Shown one piece after another: positions 1 to 8,596 of a DNA stretch of 64,000 bases. Under the pieces are notes generated by a model, which had not been told where the DNA came from, made no database searches, and saw only the letters and a list, made by a program, of their open reading frames with translations. Positions within the stretch are counted from its first letter, which is position 1. Each line of letters starts with the position of its first letter. Both the position numbers and the translations under genes were made by a program. Source of the DNA: an uncultured Cellvibrionales bacterium (GTDB taxonomy: Bacteria; Pseudomonadota; Gammaproteobacteria; Pseudomonadales; Porticoccaceae); assembly GCA_913062605.1 (NCBI GenBank), contig CAJXWQ010000004.1, forward strand, positions 62,001 through 126,000, in the 5' to 3' direction.

Positions 1-849
1 GCTGTTGCTGGCGGTATGGAAAGTATGACCAATGCGCCTTATCTGATGCTTCAGGGACGTGGTGGTTATCGTTTTGGTGATGCCAAGATTTTTGATCATA
101 TGACGATGGATGGTTTGGAGGATGCCTACACAGCTGGTGCCATGGGCTTATTTGCCGAGCAGTGTGTTGATAAATATGGATTTACTCGTGAAGAGCAGGA
201 TGCTTTTGCTATTACTTCTCTTGAGAGAGCGAAAAAAGCCATTGCAGAAGGTAAATTTGAGAATGAGATCACCCCGTTTACTGTGAAAAGTCGACGTGGT
301 GATGTTGTGTGTGATACTGATGAGCAGCCAGGAAAGGGTAATCCTGAAAAAATCCCAAAAATGAGGCCAGCCTTTAAAAAGGATGGTTCTGTTACTGCGG
401 CTAACGCCAGCTCCATTAGTGATGGTGCAGCCGCGTTAGTATTAACGCGTTTATCGGTAGCCGAAGAGCTGGGCCTCAAGCCGCTGGCTAAAATTTGTGC
501 TCATACTACCAATTCTCACGAGCCTGAGTGGTTTACCACAGCCCCAGTAGGGGCCATCCAGAAATTATTGGAAAAGGTAAGCTGGTCAAAAGATGACGTT
601 GATTTGTATGAAATTAATGAGGCGTTTGCCACCGTCACTATGGCGGCGATGAAGGAGCTCGACTTACCCCATGAAAAGGTCAATGTTCATGGCGGAGCTT
701 GTGCCTTGGGCCACCCAATTGGTGCTTCTGGTGCACGTATTATTGTTACGTTACTGTCGGCTATGCAGACTTATAATAAAGCGAAAGGCGTTGCGGGTAT
801 CTGCATCGGTGGAGGGGAAGCCACAGCAGTTGCTTTAGAGTTGATGTGA
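1..849 (+). CDS. Acetyl-CoA C-acyltransferase (thiolase), 5'-truncated by window edge
   Basis: This is the C-terminal 282 residues of a thiolase, which condenses or cleaves acyl-CoA in fatty-acid or acetoacetyl-CoA metabolism. The frame is open from base 1, so the true start and the acylated N-terminal cysteine lie outside the window. Visible family motifs are the NEAFA motif, the GGACALGHPIGASG block and the C-terminal CIGGGEA block with the second active-site cysteine. It stands alone and ends just before a strong terminator. Degradative (AtoB/FadA-like) versus biosynthetic (PhaA-like) use cannot be separated here; the motif set favours an acetyl-CoA acetyltransferase. Confidence 0.93.
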   Translation, partial: AVAGGMESMTNAPYLMLQGRGGYRFGDAKIFDHMTMDGLEDAYTAGAMGLFAEQCVDKYGFTREEQDAFAITSLERAKKAIAEGKFENEITPFTVKSRRGDVVCDTDEQPGKGNPEKIPKMRPAFKKDGSVTAANASSISDGAAALVLTRLSVAEELGLKPLAKICAHTTNSHEPEWFTTAPVGAIQKLLEKVSWSKDDVDLYEINEAFATVTMAAMKELDLPHEKVNVHGGACALGHPIGASGARIIVTLLSAMQTYNKAKGVAGICIGGGEATAVALELM

Positions 850-881
850 TCAATCATTGTTAGACTAAATATCTAGTCAAT

Positions 882-914
882 AAAAAACCGGCCCTATCCA
901 AAGCCGGTTTTTTT
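882..914 (+). terminator. Rho-independent terminator after the thiolase gene
   Basis: An 8-bp stem (AAACCGGC / GCCGGTTT) with a ten-base loop is followed by a run of T. An A-run also precedes the stem, so it could serve the convergent dolP transcript on the other strand as well. Confidence 0.85.
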
Positions 915-929
915 ACATCTGATTATTTG

Positions 930-1502
930 TTAATCGATATATTCAAACACCTTTACCACTCGTTTTACCCCGCGGGTGTTGCTGGCAATCTGTGCGGCCT
1001 TATCGGCAGTGCTATGGGTCACTAAGCCCAGTAGGTAGACGATGCTATCTTCGGTCACTACCTTGACGGTGGTTGATTTCATGTTTCTTTCGGCAACCAG
1101 CTTGGCTTTTACTTTACTGGATAGCCATGTGTCTCTACTGCGTGCAATGAAGGAGGATTTTTTCCGTGCCTGTAGTTCATTGTGTACCTGCCGAACGCCT
1201 CTGAAGTTTCTTGCCTCATTCCCTGCCACAGTCCGCACCTTGGTTGTGGGCACTTCCCCTGTCAGGAGTATCACGCCGTTATAGGCATTGATATTGATAT
1301 GCGCGTGTTCTAGGTCTGGGTGGGCTTTCTTGATATTGACGCCGATCAGGGTTTCTAGCTGCCAGTCGTCAATATCAGTCCCAATAGAGGTGTCAGTGGG
1401 ATCCGGTTGAATCGGTTCGTCGGTGGTGGCGTGGATAATATTGGTGCAGCCAGCCAGAGTGACACTGCAGAGTAATAGCAGAACTGTCAGTCGTGGCAAC
1501 AT
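930..1502 (-). CDS. dolP: BON-domain outer-membrane lipoprotein, DolP (YraP) type
   Basis: A 190-residue lipoprotein. The signal peptide ends in lipobox LAGC, with the lipidated cysteine at residue 19. Two BON domains follow (about residues 45-115 and 120-190). Members of the family bind anionic phospholipid, maintain outer-membrane integrity and locate to the division site. The order dolP-diaA-yraN-lpoA with divergent rsmI is the same as the E. coli yraL-lpoA-yraN-diaA-yraP block, which supports orthology. The start codon abuts the stop of diaA (they share base 1502), implying translational coupling. Confidence 0.9.
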   Translation of the reverse strand: MLPRLTVLLLLCSVTLAGCTNIIHATTDEPIQPDPTDTSIGTDIDDWQLETLIGVNIKKAHPDLEHAHININAYNGVILLTGEVPTTKVRTVAGNEARNFRGVRQVHNELQARKKSSFIARSRDTWLSSKVKAKLVAERNMKSTTVKVVTEDSIVYLLGLVTHSTADKAAQIASNTRGVKRVVKVFEYID

Positions 1503-2089
1503 TAGGGTGTCCCTCCAAATAATTGTCGATCAATGAGTTCGCAGAGACAAAATAGGCTGAGCATATGGATTTCGCTAACTCTGTGTCGGTCATCATTGTC
1601 GACTTGTATTTCGATATCGTCTCCACTTAAAAGTGCGGAAAGGTCCACATCTCCAGACCCGGTGAAGCCTATCACTGACATGGACCGATCATGTGCGGTG
1701 TGTATGGCTTGTACAAGATTACTGGGGTTTGTCCCATTGCTAAAGATGACCAGCAAGTCCCCGGGCAGCCCCAGTGTGCGAACCTGTTTACTGAATACTT
1801 CACTGACACTATGGTGATGGCCAATTGCTGTAATGGTGGCTGAGTTACTGTTAAGACTGATGGCAGGAAAACCGGGCCGTTCAAGCTTGTACTGAAGCAT
1901 CAGTGACTGGGTGAACATATTGGAAAGAGAGGCAGACAGGCCGTTGCCACAGCAAAGAATTTTGTGTTCTTGAAGTAATTGTTGAACAACCCGAGAGCTA
2001 GCGTCGACGATGAGTGGTGCCAGTGCTTCACCACAGGCCATTTTGGCCTCAATACTTTGGTGGAACTGCTCAATAACGCTGGATTTCAT
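1502..2089 (-). CDS. diaA: SIS-domain protein, DiaA-type DnaA-binding initiator factor
   Basis: A 195-residue sugar-isomerase (SIS) domain protein related to phosphoheptose isomerase GmhA. The phosphosugar-binding Ser-rich loops are recognisable (CCGNGLSAS near residue 47 and IFSNGTNPSN near residue 114). The position between yraN and dolP is that of diaA, whose tetramer binds DnaA and promotes timely replication initiation. A GmhA (LPS heptose) role cannot be excluded from sequence, but no heptose genes are nearby. It overlaps dolP by one base. Confidence 0.85.
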   Translation of the reverse strand: MKSSVIEQFHQSIEAKMACGEALAPLIVDASSRVVQQLLQEHKILCCGNGLSASLSNMFTQSLMLQYKLERPGFPAISLNSNSATITAIGHHHSVSEVFSKQVRTLGLPGDLLVIFSNGTNPSNLVQAIHTAHDRSMSVIGFTGSGDVDLSALLSGDDIEIQVDNDDRHRVSEIHMLSLFCLCELIDRQLFGGTP

Positions 2090-2119
2090 GGTTTGTTGTG
2101 GTTTCTCTCTAGAGGCTAT

Positions 2120-2509
2120 TCATGTGCTAAAGGCATTGCGAAGCCATTCTACCTGATACTTATTGCCGTTGTTGGGGTCTTTGATCAAGCAGATGGCATC
2201 AAATCGGCATGGGACCTGATCCCATAGTTTCTTTGATTGTAAGTAATGTTGGGCGGCATGGATGAGATGCTGTTGTTTTCTGGCATCAATACTATCCGCA
2301 GCGGTACCAAACTGTTTATTGCTCCGTAGGCGCACCTCAACAAATACCAAGGTGTTTTTCTCTCGCATAATCAGGTCAATTTCACCACGGGGGGAGCGGT
2401 AGTTGTTGGTCACTAGTGTGAGCCCTTGAGTTTCTAAATACTGTTGTGCCCATCGTTCCGCATGAGCCCCCAAGTTACCGTCAGCATAGGCCTTTTTTCT
2501 AAAAATCAC
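2120..2509 (-). CDS. yraN: YraN/UPF0102 family nuclease-fold protein
   Basis: A 129-residue member of UPF0102. The restriction-endonuclease-like core is visible: GEIDLIMRE followed by LVFVEVRLR (the D...ExK-like arrangement, here ExR), then a basic helix with QQHLIHAAQHYL. Biochemical function is not established; the family is thought to be Holliday-junction-resolvase-like. It sits 30 bases upstream of diaA and 81 bases downstream of lpoA in a common minus-strand transcription unit. Confidence 0.9.
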   Translation of the reverse strand: MIFRKKAYADGNLGAHAERWAQQYLETQGLTLVTNNYRSPRGEIDLIMREKNTLVFVEVRLRSNKQFGTAADSIDARKQQHLIHAAQHYLQSKKLWDQVPCRFDAICLIKDPNNGNKYQVEWLRNAFST

Positions 2510-2590
2510 GGTGAAATCCCTTTACCAAGTGCCCGTTGAGTTTAATTGTGTCCTGATACGTTGTCGGGCTAATCTGTTGTTCTAATAATT

Positions 2591-4432
2591 TTAATCAGCA
2601 GTAAGTTGTTGGGCGGATTGTACCTTTCCACCACGAAATACCGCCCAGGGTTGTTCGCGTTCGATGGCCCCTTGTGGGTTTAGCTGTAGGGTCCCTGTGC
2701 TGCCAAACAATCGAGTGTCCGGTTGATGGATCATTAGCGTCAGCCATTGATGCAGATGATAAGTATCAATGCCCAAGGCAAATATATGACGGTATAGGGC
2801 AGGTAATTCTGTCGCAGGCTGTAGTTTCTCATCGGTGGCGCCGGGTAAGGTCCAAGGCATGGCACTGAACCGAATTCCCTCAAGGTCCCGGTTGCGCCCC
2901 TTATCCTGAACGCCGGTATAGAGGTGAGAGGTGCCATAAATTTTCAGATCGCTAGCAAAGAGAAAGTCGAGAGTAGGTTTGATTTGGCGGGCGTGGTCCG
3001 GATACGCGGCCATAAACACCATATCAATATCCTGCCGACGGCGTGGTGTGTGTGCCAGTGGTTTCCCCAGTAATTGCTGTAAGCGTTTTTTGCGTGCATT
3101 GCTGTGATCGATATGTAATACAGGTTTCAGTAGTGGGGCAAAATCACTTTGTGATGTTCCGTAGGGCGGGGATTCGATCAGAGTGCCACCTTTTTCATGC
3201 CAGCGGTCACGAAACGCGGATAGGGTGCGGTCTCCCCATCCACTATTTGGGGTGATGGATAGCGCCGTTCGTTGGCCTTCGATCCAAGCTCTATCCGCAA
3301 TCTGTTTTGCCTCATCCGTTGCTGAAAGCCCAAATTGGAAGAAATTCTTTGGTGTTGACGAGATGGGTGAGTCTGCATAATTAAGCGCAATGGTCGGTAC
3401 TGGGAGTTCCGGAAGGTTGAGTAGCTGCCGCACTTTTTCTTTTTGTACCGGCCCTATAACCAGTTGCGCGCCATCGGTAACGGCCTGTTGATAAAGGCTG
3501 GAAATGTCATCGCTGATGGCTGTGTCGTAAAAACGAACAATCGGTGTTTCACCATAGTGCGCGCGGACATCATACCAGGCCGCGAGGAAGCCATTACGAA
3601 TGGCCGTCCCTGCCTGTGCTAGCGTCCCCTGTAGAGGTAACAGTAGGGCAACTTGCTGTGGAAGGTCGCTGACAGCCTGCTGGGCTGATAGCAGGCTAGT
3701 GGGTGGTGTGAGCGAGGCAGGATGGTTGGGTTGGGTCCGTCGCCATTCAGTGATGAGAGCGAGCTGTTGGCGAATATCTCCCTGGTTTTGTCGGGTAATA
3801 TTAGCCAGCGAAAACCATCCTAGTAACGTTTGATCCTGTTCAGTGGTGGCCAGTTTATCCAGTTTTTCGTGGGTCATATAGTTTAGTACGAACCAAAGCT
3901 TATCATGTGCTTTTTGGCGGGCTTGAGAGGTGAGAGAGAGTTCCGAGAGCGCGACATAAGCATCAATACTATTCTTGTGTTCACCGAGAAGAGAAAAAAG
4001 TTCACCTCGCAGTTGATACCATAGCTGTTGTTGTGGAAGCGATAATTGTTGCCAGTATTGCCCTATTCGCTGGTCTGAGAGCAGCTGTCGGGCTAAAAAG
4101 AAGTGGTCATTGGCGAGAGCCAATTTTGCATACATTAGCATGTATTTTGCAAACTGCTCCGGTGACAAAGGGTCGGGAGAGATGCTCTCTAATACAGTGA
4201 GACCTTTACCAATATTGCCCGCTTTAACAAACAGCTCGGCTGCGGTCAGTTGGTACAGTTGTTGTTGCGGTGCTATGCTGCTTGCCGCCTGAGACAGGGC
4301 ATTATCAGCCTGTTCCGTGAGTGTTTGGGTGGGTACGATACTGGACTTACTAGTTCGGGGTTGCTCAACACATCCGCTCACCATCAAAGCCAGCAAGCAT
4401 AGAGCAGTTATTGTGATCCGAATTTTAAGCAT
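2591..4432 (-). CDS. lpoA: Penicillin-binding protein activator LpoA (outer-membrane lipoprotein)
   Basis: A 613-residue lipoprotein with signal peptide and lipobox VSGC (lipidated Cys21). An N-terminal TPR-like helical region (about 40-240) precedes a periplasmic-binding-protein-like LppC domain (about 260-600). LpoA reaches from the outer membrane through peptidoglycan to activate the class A synthase PBP1a. The length matches gammaproteobacterial LpoA. The start is fixed because no other ATG lies near the signal peptide. The gene is divergent from rsmI with only 14 bases between start codons, so each promoter must lie inside the other gene or its leader. Confidence 0.93.
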   Translation of the reverse strand: MLKIRITITALCLLALMVSGCVEQPRTSKSSIVPTQTLTEQADNALSQAASSIAPQQQLYQLTAAELFVKAGNIGKGLTVLESISPDPLSPEQFAKYMLMYAKLALANDHFFLARQLLSDQRIGQYWQQLSLPQQQLWYQLRGELFSLLGEHKNSIDAYVALSELSLTSQARQKAHDKLWFVLNYMTHEKLDKLATTEQDQTLLGWFSLANITRQNQGDIRQQLALITEWRRTQPNHPASLTPPTSLLSAQQAVSDLPQQVALLLPLQGTLAQAGTAIRNGFLAAWYDVRAHYGETPIVRFYDTAISDDISSLYQQAVTDGAQLVIGPVQKEKVRQLLNLPELPVPTIALNYADSPISSTPKNFFQFGLSATDEAKQIADRAWIEGQRTALSITPNSGWGDRTLSAFRDRWHEKGGTLIESPPYGTSQSDFAPLLKPVLHIDHSNARKKRLQQLLGKPLAHTPRRRQDIDMVFMAAYPDHARQIKPTLDFLFASDLKIYGTSHLYTGVQDKGRNRDLEGIRFSAMPWTLPGATDEKLQPATELPALYRHIFALGIDTYHLHQWLTLMIHQPDTRLFGSTGTLQLNPQGAIEREQPWAVFRGGKVQSAQQLTAD

Positions 4433-4446
4433 AGGTGTCAGTTCTT

Positions 4447-5283
4447 ATGGCAGGTGAGTTGTATGTGGTGGCCACGCCTATAGGCAATTTGGGGGATATG
4501 GTACCTCGTGCAGTGGATGTTCTCCACGCAGTTGATCTCATTGCTGCTGAAGATACGCGCCACAGTGGTCGCTTGTTGAAGCATCTGGGGGTAGAAACAC
4601 CTTTGACCCCCTACCATGATCATGGTGATGATAAGCAGATGCAACGAATTATCAGTGCGCTGGAGTCCGGGCAGAAGGTGGCGCTGATCTCTGATGCGGG
4701 CACTCCTCTCATTTCTGATCCCGGTTATAAGTTGGTCAGAGAAGCCCGGCTACTCGATATTAGGGTTATTCCCATACCTGGCCCCTGTGCTGTTATTGCT
4801 GCGCTTAGCGCATCGGGCATGCCCAGTGATCGCTTTTCCTTTGAGGGGTTTCCCCCTCACAAATCATCTGCTCGAATAAAAAAATTTGAACGTTTGATCA
4901 AAGAGTCGCGCACCCTGATTTTTTATGAGTCTCCCCACCGTATTTTAGATACTCTTACCGATATGGCGGTAGTCTTTGGCTCAGAGCGTGAGGTGGTTAT
5001 GGCTCGGGAGCTAACCAAGACTTATGAGACGTTTCTTTCGGGATCGTTGATGGGTGTTCATCAGCAGGTAACCGATGATCTCAATCAGCAAAAGGGAGAA
5101 ATTGTGTTGATTCTTCGGGGTGCTGATGAGGCTGAGCTGTCCCCTGACAATGATGAGCAGGATCGCATTCTAAAGTTGTTGATGGATGAGCTGCCCCTGA
5201 AGCAGGCTGCAGCACTGGCCGCTAAAGTTATTGGTGGGCAAAAAAATGCGCTATATCAGCGAGCTTTGGAGTTAAAAGAGTAG
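4447..5283 (+). CDS. rsmI: 16S rRNA (cytidine1402-2'-O)-methyltransferase RsmI
   Basis: A 278-residue tetrapyrrole-methylase-fold (SPOUT-unrelated) methyltransferase that 2'-O-methylates C1402 in the 30S P site. The N-terminal VVATPIGNLGD motif, EDTRHSGRLL and the SDAGTPLISDPG loop are diagnostic. I chose ATG 4447 because an AGGTG ribosome-binding site lies at 4433-4437. The in-frame GTG at 4435 would add four residues and has no good site. It is divergent from lpoA, as in E. coli (yraL/lpoA), and converges on the ParA gene 17 bases downstream. Confidence 0.93.
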   Translation: MAGELYVVATPIGNLGDMVPRAVDVLHAVDLIAAEDTRHSGRLLKHLGVETPLTPYHDHGDDKQMQRIISALESGQKVALISDAGTPLISDPGYKLVREARLLDIRVIPIPGPCAVIAALSASGMPSDRFSFEGFPPHKSSARIKKFERLIKESRTLIFYESPHRILDTLTDMAVVFGSEREVVMARELTKTYETFLSGSLMGVHQQVTDDLNQQKGEIVLILRGADEAELSPDNDEQDRILKLLMDELPLKQAAALAAKVIGGQKNALYQRALELKE

Positions 5284-5300
5284 TATCAATGTGGCATCGT

Positions 5301-6008
5301 TTAGGCGTTGCTAGCAAGGACGATGGTGTCGGGGCTAATTTGCCTGAAGGCTGTTGAGCCTTCATCGGGGCGCCTTCTTTCGCACCACTGTGCTATCCGG
5401 ATAAGATCTATTTTGTCCCTTCGGTAGTGAGCACCCTTCATTTCACATATACCTAATCCGTGAGCCGCAGCCTGAATATAGTTGCGGGTATCCCTCAGCG
5501 TGGCGATAACAGGTAGTCCCAGTTGTTCCGATAGCTGATCGATTTGTTTTTTAAGTAGGGTGGTCTTTGGACTCCGGTTAAAAACCAGGGCAATATTTTG
5601 TTGGTCGGGAGGGCTGTGTCGTATTTTCTGAACTGTATTAGCAATAGCATGAAGATCAAACTCATTCGACAGGACAGGAAGAAGAATAGCACTGGCTTCT
5701 TTCAATAGGGGATTGAGACTGACTAAGTCCGGTCTTGCTGGTGTGTCCAGTACCAGAACATCGGTATTGCGGGGTGGTTGAATTGCCCAGCTTTGGGTGA
5801 CGTTGTGGGGGCAATTATGGGCATCTACAAGTTGTATCTCAGCTGCATTCTCCGGGCGCTTATGGGCCCAAAAAACGCTGGAACCCTGAGGATCTAAATC
5901 CATTAAGGTTGTTATCTCACCTTGGTTGCTGAAATAACTGGCCAAGTTGGTTGATAGTGTTGTTTTCCCACAACCGCCTTTAGGGTTCATGACGACAATT
6001 CTCAGCAT
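5301..6008 (-). CDS. Orphan ParA/MinD-type P-loop ATPase
   Basis: A 235-residue ParA-superfamily ATPase. The deviant Walker A KGGCGKTT covers residues 10-17, with the signature lysine at 10. DLDPQGS (Walker A', about 39-45) and VLVLDTPA (Walker B region, about 85) are present. No ParB, parS-like repeats or chemotaxis/carboxysome partner gene is adjacent. Proteins of this type position cargo (DNA, chemosensory arrays, carboxysomes, pili) by ATP-driven patterning on the nucleoid. It lies alone between rsmI and rnpB with its own upstream region. The family is certain, the cargo unknown. Confidence 0.85.
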   Translation of the reverse strand: MLRIVVMNPKGGCGKTTLSTNLASYFSNQGEITTLMDLDPQGSSVFWAHKRPENAAEIQLVDAHNCPHNVTQSWAIQPPRNTDVLVLDTPARPDLVSLNPLLKEASAILLPVLSNEFDLHAIANTVQKIRHSPPDQQNIALVFNRSPKTTLLKKQIDQLSEQLGLPVIATLRDTRNYIQAAAHGLGICEMKGAHYRRDKIDLIRIAQWCERRRPDEGSTAFRQISPDTIVLASNA

Positions 6009-6173
6009 CAGAGGTACTCGGATAATTTTTTGCGTGTTATGCAGAGTAGCGAAGAACGCATATCTTAAATATCGATTCGATCATAAATTTTGAATTTCAA
6101 TAGATAGTTTAAGTATGTTGTGTGGCGGGTAACATTCTATTTTCGAGGCTTTATTTCATGGTACCCTTGCCGC

Positions 6174-6560
<387 letters not shown>

Positions 6561-6570
6561 ATTTTTTGTA

Positions 6571-6593
6571 TTGTGGTTAAAAAGTAACCACAA
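6571..6593. repeat. Perfect 9-bp inverted repeat downstream of rnpB
   Basis: TTGTGGTTA (6571-6579) pairs with TAACCACAA (6585-6593) around loop AAAAG. It lies 14 bases after the rnpB P1 helix. No T-run follows on the plus strand, so it is not a classical terminator; it may stabilise or process the rnpB 3' end. Confidence 0.6.
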
Positions 6594-6777
6594 CAGCTTA
6601 AAAATCATATCTTTTTATACCTAAAATGTCTTTTAGTTAAAGCATCACTTTAGGTGGCGTATCTAGTGTTTTGTTTTGTCTGACGATATCTTTTCCTTTG
6701 CTTTGGCCATTTCTTCGATTGCTTGCAAGTGATTGAGTTTTCTGCACATTTTTCACGATTCTCCCCCTTTTTTTGCC

Positions 6778-6805
6778 TTGACTTTGGCTTTTGTCAGCAT
6801 ATAGT
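6778..6805 (+). promoter_or_regulatory. Putative sigma-70 promoter of the dcw cluster
   Basis: TTGACT (6778-6783) and TATAGT (6800-6805) match the -35 and -10 consensus at five of six positions each, with a 16-base spacer. The predicted start of transcription (about 6812) falls just before the MraZ boxes, as expected for the promoter that MraZ represses. Predicted from sequence only. Confidence 0.6.
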
Positions 6806-6813
6806 TGCGAAAG

Positions 6814-6838
6814 TGGGGAAAAGTGGGGCAAAGTGGTT
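6814..6838 (+). promoter_or_regulatory. MraZ operator: three TGGGN-type boxes at 10-bp period
   Basis: TGGGG (6814-6818), TGGGG (6824-6828) and a degenerate third box TGGTT (6834-6838) are separated by 5-base spacers AAAAG and CAAAG. MraZ is known to bind direct TGGGN repeats with 5-nt spacers upstream of its own gene. The boxes lie 36-60 bases before the mraZ start, consistent with autorepression of the whole cluster. Confidence 0.75.
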
Positions 6839-6873
6839 TTTTGTCTTCAGGATAATAAAATTAGGCGAGCACA

Positions 6874-7329
6874 TTGTTTAGAGGCAATAACGAAATCAAC
6901 ATGGATACCAAGGGGCGTATGGCTATTCCCTCACGGTATCGTGATGCGCTCGCCCCCCCTAGTAGTGGCTGCCTTGTTGCCACTATCGATATACAGGATA
7001 AGTGCCTACTGATTTACCCTCTTCATGAATGGGAAAAGGTTGAAGCACAGATCGCTGAATTGCCTTCGTTTAATCCTACTACTCGCAAACTGCAGCGGAT
7101 ACTCATTGGTCATGCTCGTGAAATGGAGCTGGATAGTAATGGGCGCGTTTTGATTCCGCCAGAGTTGCGACAGTACGCGCAATTGGAGAAAAAAGTGATG
7201 CTGGTGGGGCAGCGTCACCGTTTTGAGTTGTGGAGTGAGGAGAACTGGAATGCTGGAAGAGATGACTGGCTGGCTGCGACCAGTGGTGATCTTGAGATTC
7301 CAGAAGAAATGCAGTCCCTTTCATTGTAA
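6874..7329 (+). CDS. mraZ: Transcriptional regulator MraZ
   Basis: A 151-residue protein with two SpoVT/AbrB-like domains, each carrying the family signature: DTKGRMAIPSRYR at about residues 11-23 and DSNGRVLIPPELR at about 87-99. It assembles as a ring and represses the division/cell-wall cluster through TGGGN repeats, which are visible upstream. The start is a TTG codon, chosen because it gives the near-universal N-terminus MFRGN. First gene of the dcw operon, 17 bases before rsmH. Confidence 0.95.
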   Translation: MFRGNNEINMDTKGRMAIPSRYRDALAPPSSGCLVATIDIQDKCLLIYPLHEWEKVEAQIAELPSFNPTTRKLQRILIGHAREMELDSNGRVLIPPELRQYAQLEKKVMLVGQRHRFELWSEENWNAGRDDWLAATSGDLEIPEEMQSLSL

Positions 7330-7346
7330 TGCTGGGGTAAGGGGTT

Positions 7347-8282
7347 ATGTCGGAACAAGATGAGCATGCGACGGTTTTGCTCAGTGAGGCAGTAGCAGCA
7401 CTTGTTACTGACCCCGATGGTTTTTACGTGGACGGTACGTTTGGCCGTGGTGGCCACTCCGCATTGATTTTATCCAAATTAAGCGAGTCTGGCGCTCTGA
7501 TGTCTGTAGACAAGGATCCCGATGCTTGTGCTGTGGCAGGTAAAAACTTCTCTCAGGATTCTCGATTTGAAATTGTACAGGCGTCCTTTGCTGATTTGGT
7601 TGATCTGGCCGCAGAGAGAGGTATGACAGGTCGTGTGTCCGGAGTGCTGCTGGATTTGGGGGTGTCGTCCCCACAGTTGGATGACCCTGAGAGAGGGTTT
7701 AGTTTTTTGCGTGATGGGCCGCTGGATATGCGAATGAACCCCGATGCGGGAATCAGCGCTGCTGAATGGTTGGCTTCAGCAGAGGAAAGGGACATCTCGC
7801 GAGTATTGAAAGACTACGGCGAAGAGCGATATGCGCGGCGAATTGCACGGGCCATTGTTGAGGCTCGAGAAGAGGAGCCGATTACCCGTACAGCTCGGTT
7901 GGCCGCTATCGTAAAAGAGGCGAATCCCGCATGGGAAAAAGGTAAGCATCCAGCTACTAGGGCATTTCAGGGCATCAGGATTTTTATTAATCGGGAGCTT
8001 GAAGATCTCGAGAAAACATTGGCTGGCGTGCTGGATGTGTTAGCAGTAGGTGGCCGCTTAGTGGTGATTAGCTTCCACTCTCTTGAGGATCGTATTGTTA
8101 AGCGTTTTATTCGGGAGCAGGAGCGCGGCAAGCCTTTGCCAAAAGGATTTCCCATTATGGAGAAAGACATTTTTCGCCCGATGCGTTCAGTGGGTAAGGC
8201 TGTCAAACCTGGCGGGGATGAAGTTTCTGTGAATGTGCGAGCCAGAAGCGCGGTGATGCGAATCGCAGAGAAAGTGGATTAG
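7347..8282 (+). CDS. rsmH: 16S rRNA (cytosine1402-N4)-methyltransferase RsmH
   Basis: A 311-residue SAM-dependent methyltransferase (MraW family). Motifs are [10 protein letters not shown] (SAM binding, about 29-38), [12 protein letters not shown] (about 101-112), the DMRMNP block and [12 protein letters not shown] near residue 242. It makes N4-methyl-C1402, the same nucleotide whose ribose is methylated by RsmI at 4447-5283, so both enzymes for m4Cm1402 are in this window. Second gene of the dcw cluster, with ftsL five bases downstream. Confidence 0.96.
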   Translation: MSEQDEHATVLLSEAVAALVTDPDGFYVDGTFGRGGHSALILSKLSESGALMSVDKDPDACAVAGKNFSQDSRFEIVQASFADLVDLAAERGMTGRVSGVLLDLGVSSPQLDDPERGFSFLRDGPLDMRMNPDAGISAAEWLASAEERDISRVLKDYGEERYARRIARAIVEAREEEPITRTARLAAIVKEANPAWEKGKHPATRAFQGIRIFINRELEDLEKTLAGVLDVLAVGGRLVVISFHSLEDRIVKRFIREQERGKPLPKGFPIMEKDIFRPMRSVGKAVKPGGDEVSVNVRARSAVMRIAEKVD

Positions 8283-8287
8283 GCGAG

Positions 8288-8575
8288 GTGGCTGAGATGA
8301 GGTCTGCGACTGGGTCGGGTTGGATGTTGCCAGTGGTGTGGCTGGTCGTCATTTTGTCGGCATTGTCGGTGGTATACGTCAGCCATTTGTGTCGGCAGCT
8401 GTATAACGATTTATCCCAGCTGGAGCAGGAGGCGAATGCGTTTCAGGTGGAGTGGGGTCGCTACTTGTTAGAGCAAAGTTCGTGGGCGTCATTAAGTCGT
8501 ATCGAGCAGCTAGCGAAGACTCGTCTCGAGATGCGAGTGCCAAGGGCTGAAGAAATTATTGTGATTCGACCATAA
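8288..8575 (+). CDS. ftsL: Cell division protein FtsL
   Basis: A 95-residue bitopic protein with a short cytoplasmic end, one membrane helix (about 12-34) and a periplasmic leucine-zipper-like coiled coil. It forms the FtsQLB complex that activates FtsWI during septation. The start is GTG at 8288, preceded by AGGCGAG. It was recognised by size, topology and the invariant position between rsmH and ftsI rather than by strong motifs. Confidence 0.9.
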   Translation: MAEMRSATGSGWMLPVVWLVVILSALSVVYVSHLCRQLYNDLSQLEQEANAFQVEWGRYLLEQSSWASLSRIEQLAKTRLEMRVPRAEEIIVIRP

Positions 8576-8596
8576 AGGATTTGGGGTAATAACCGA

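Noticed and set aside
2510-2590. Possible small gene between lpoA and yraN
   Set aside because: The 81-base gap has no start with a ribosome-binding site and no coding pattern.
6637-6831. 64-codon minus-strand ORF upstream of mraZ
   Set aside because: It runs across the promoter and MraZ boxes, is of low complexity (Lys/Gln/Ser rich) and resembles no protein; chance ORF.
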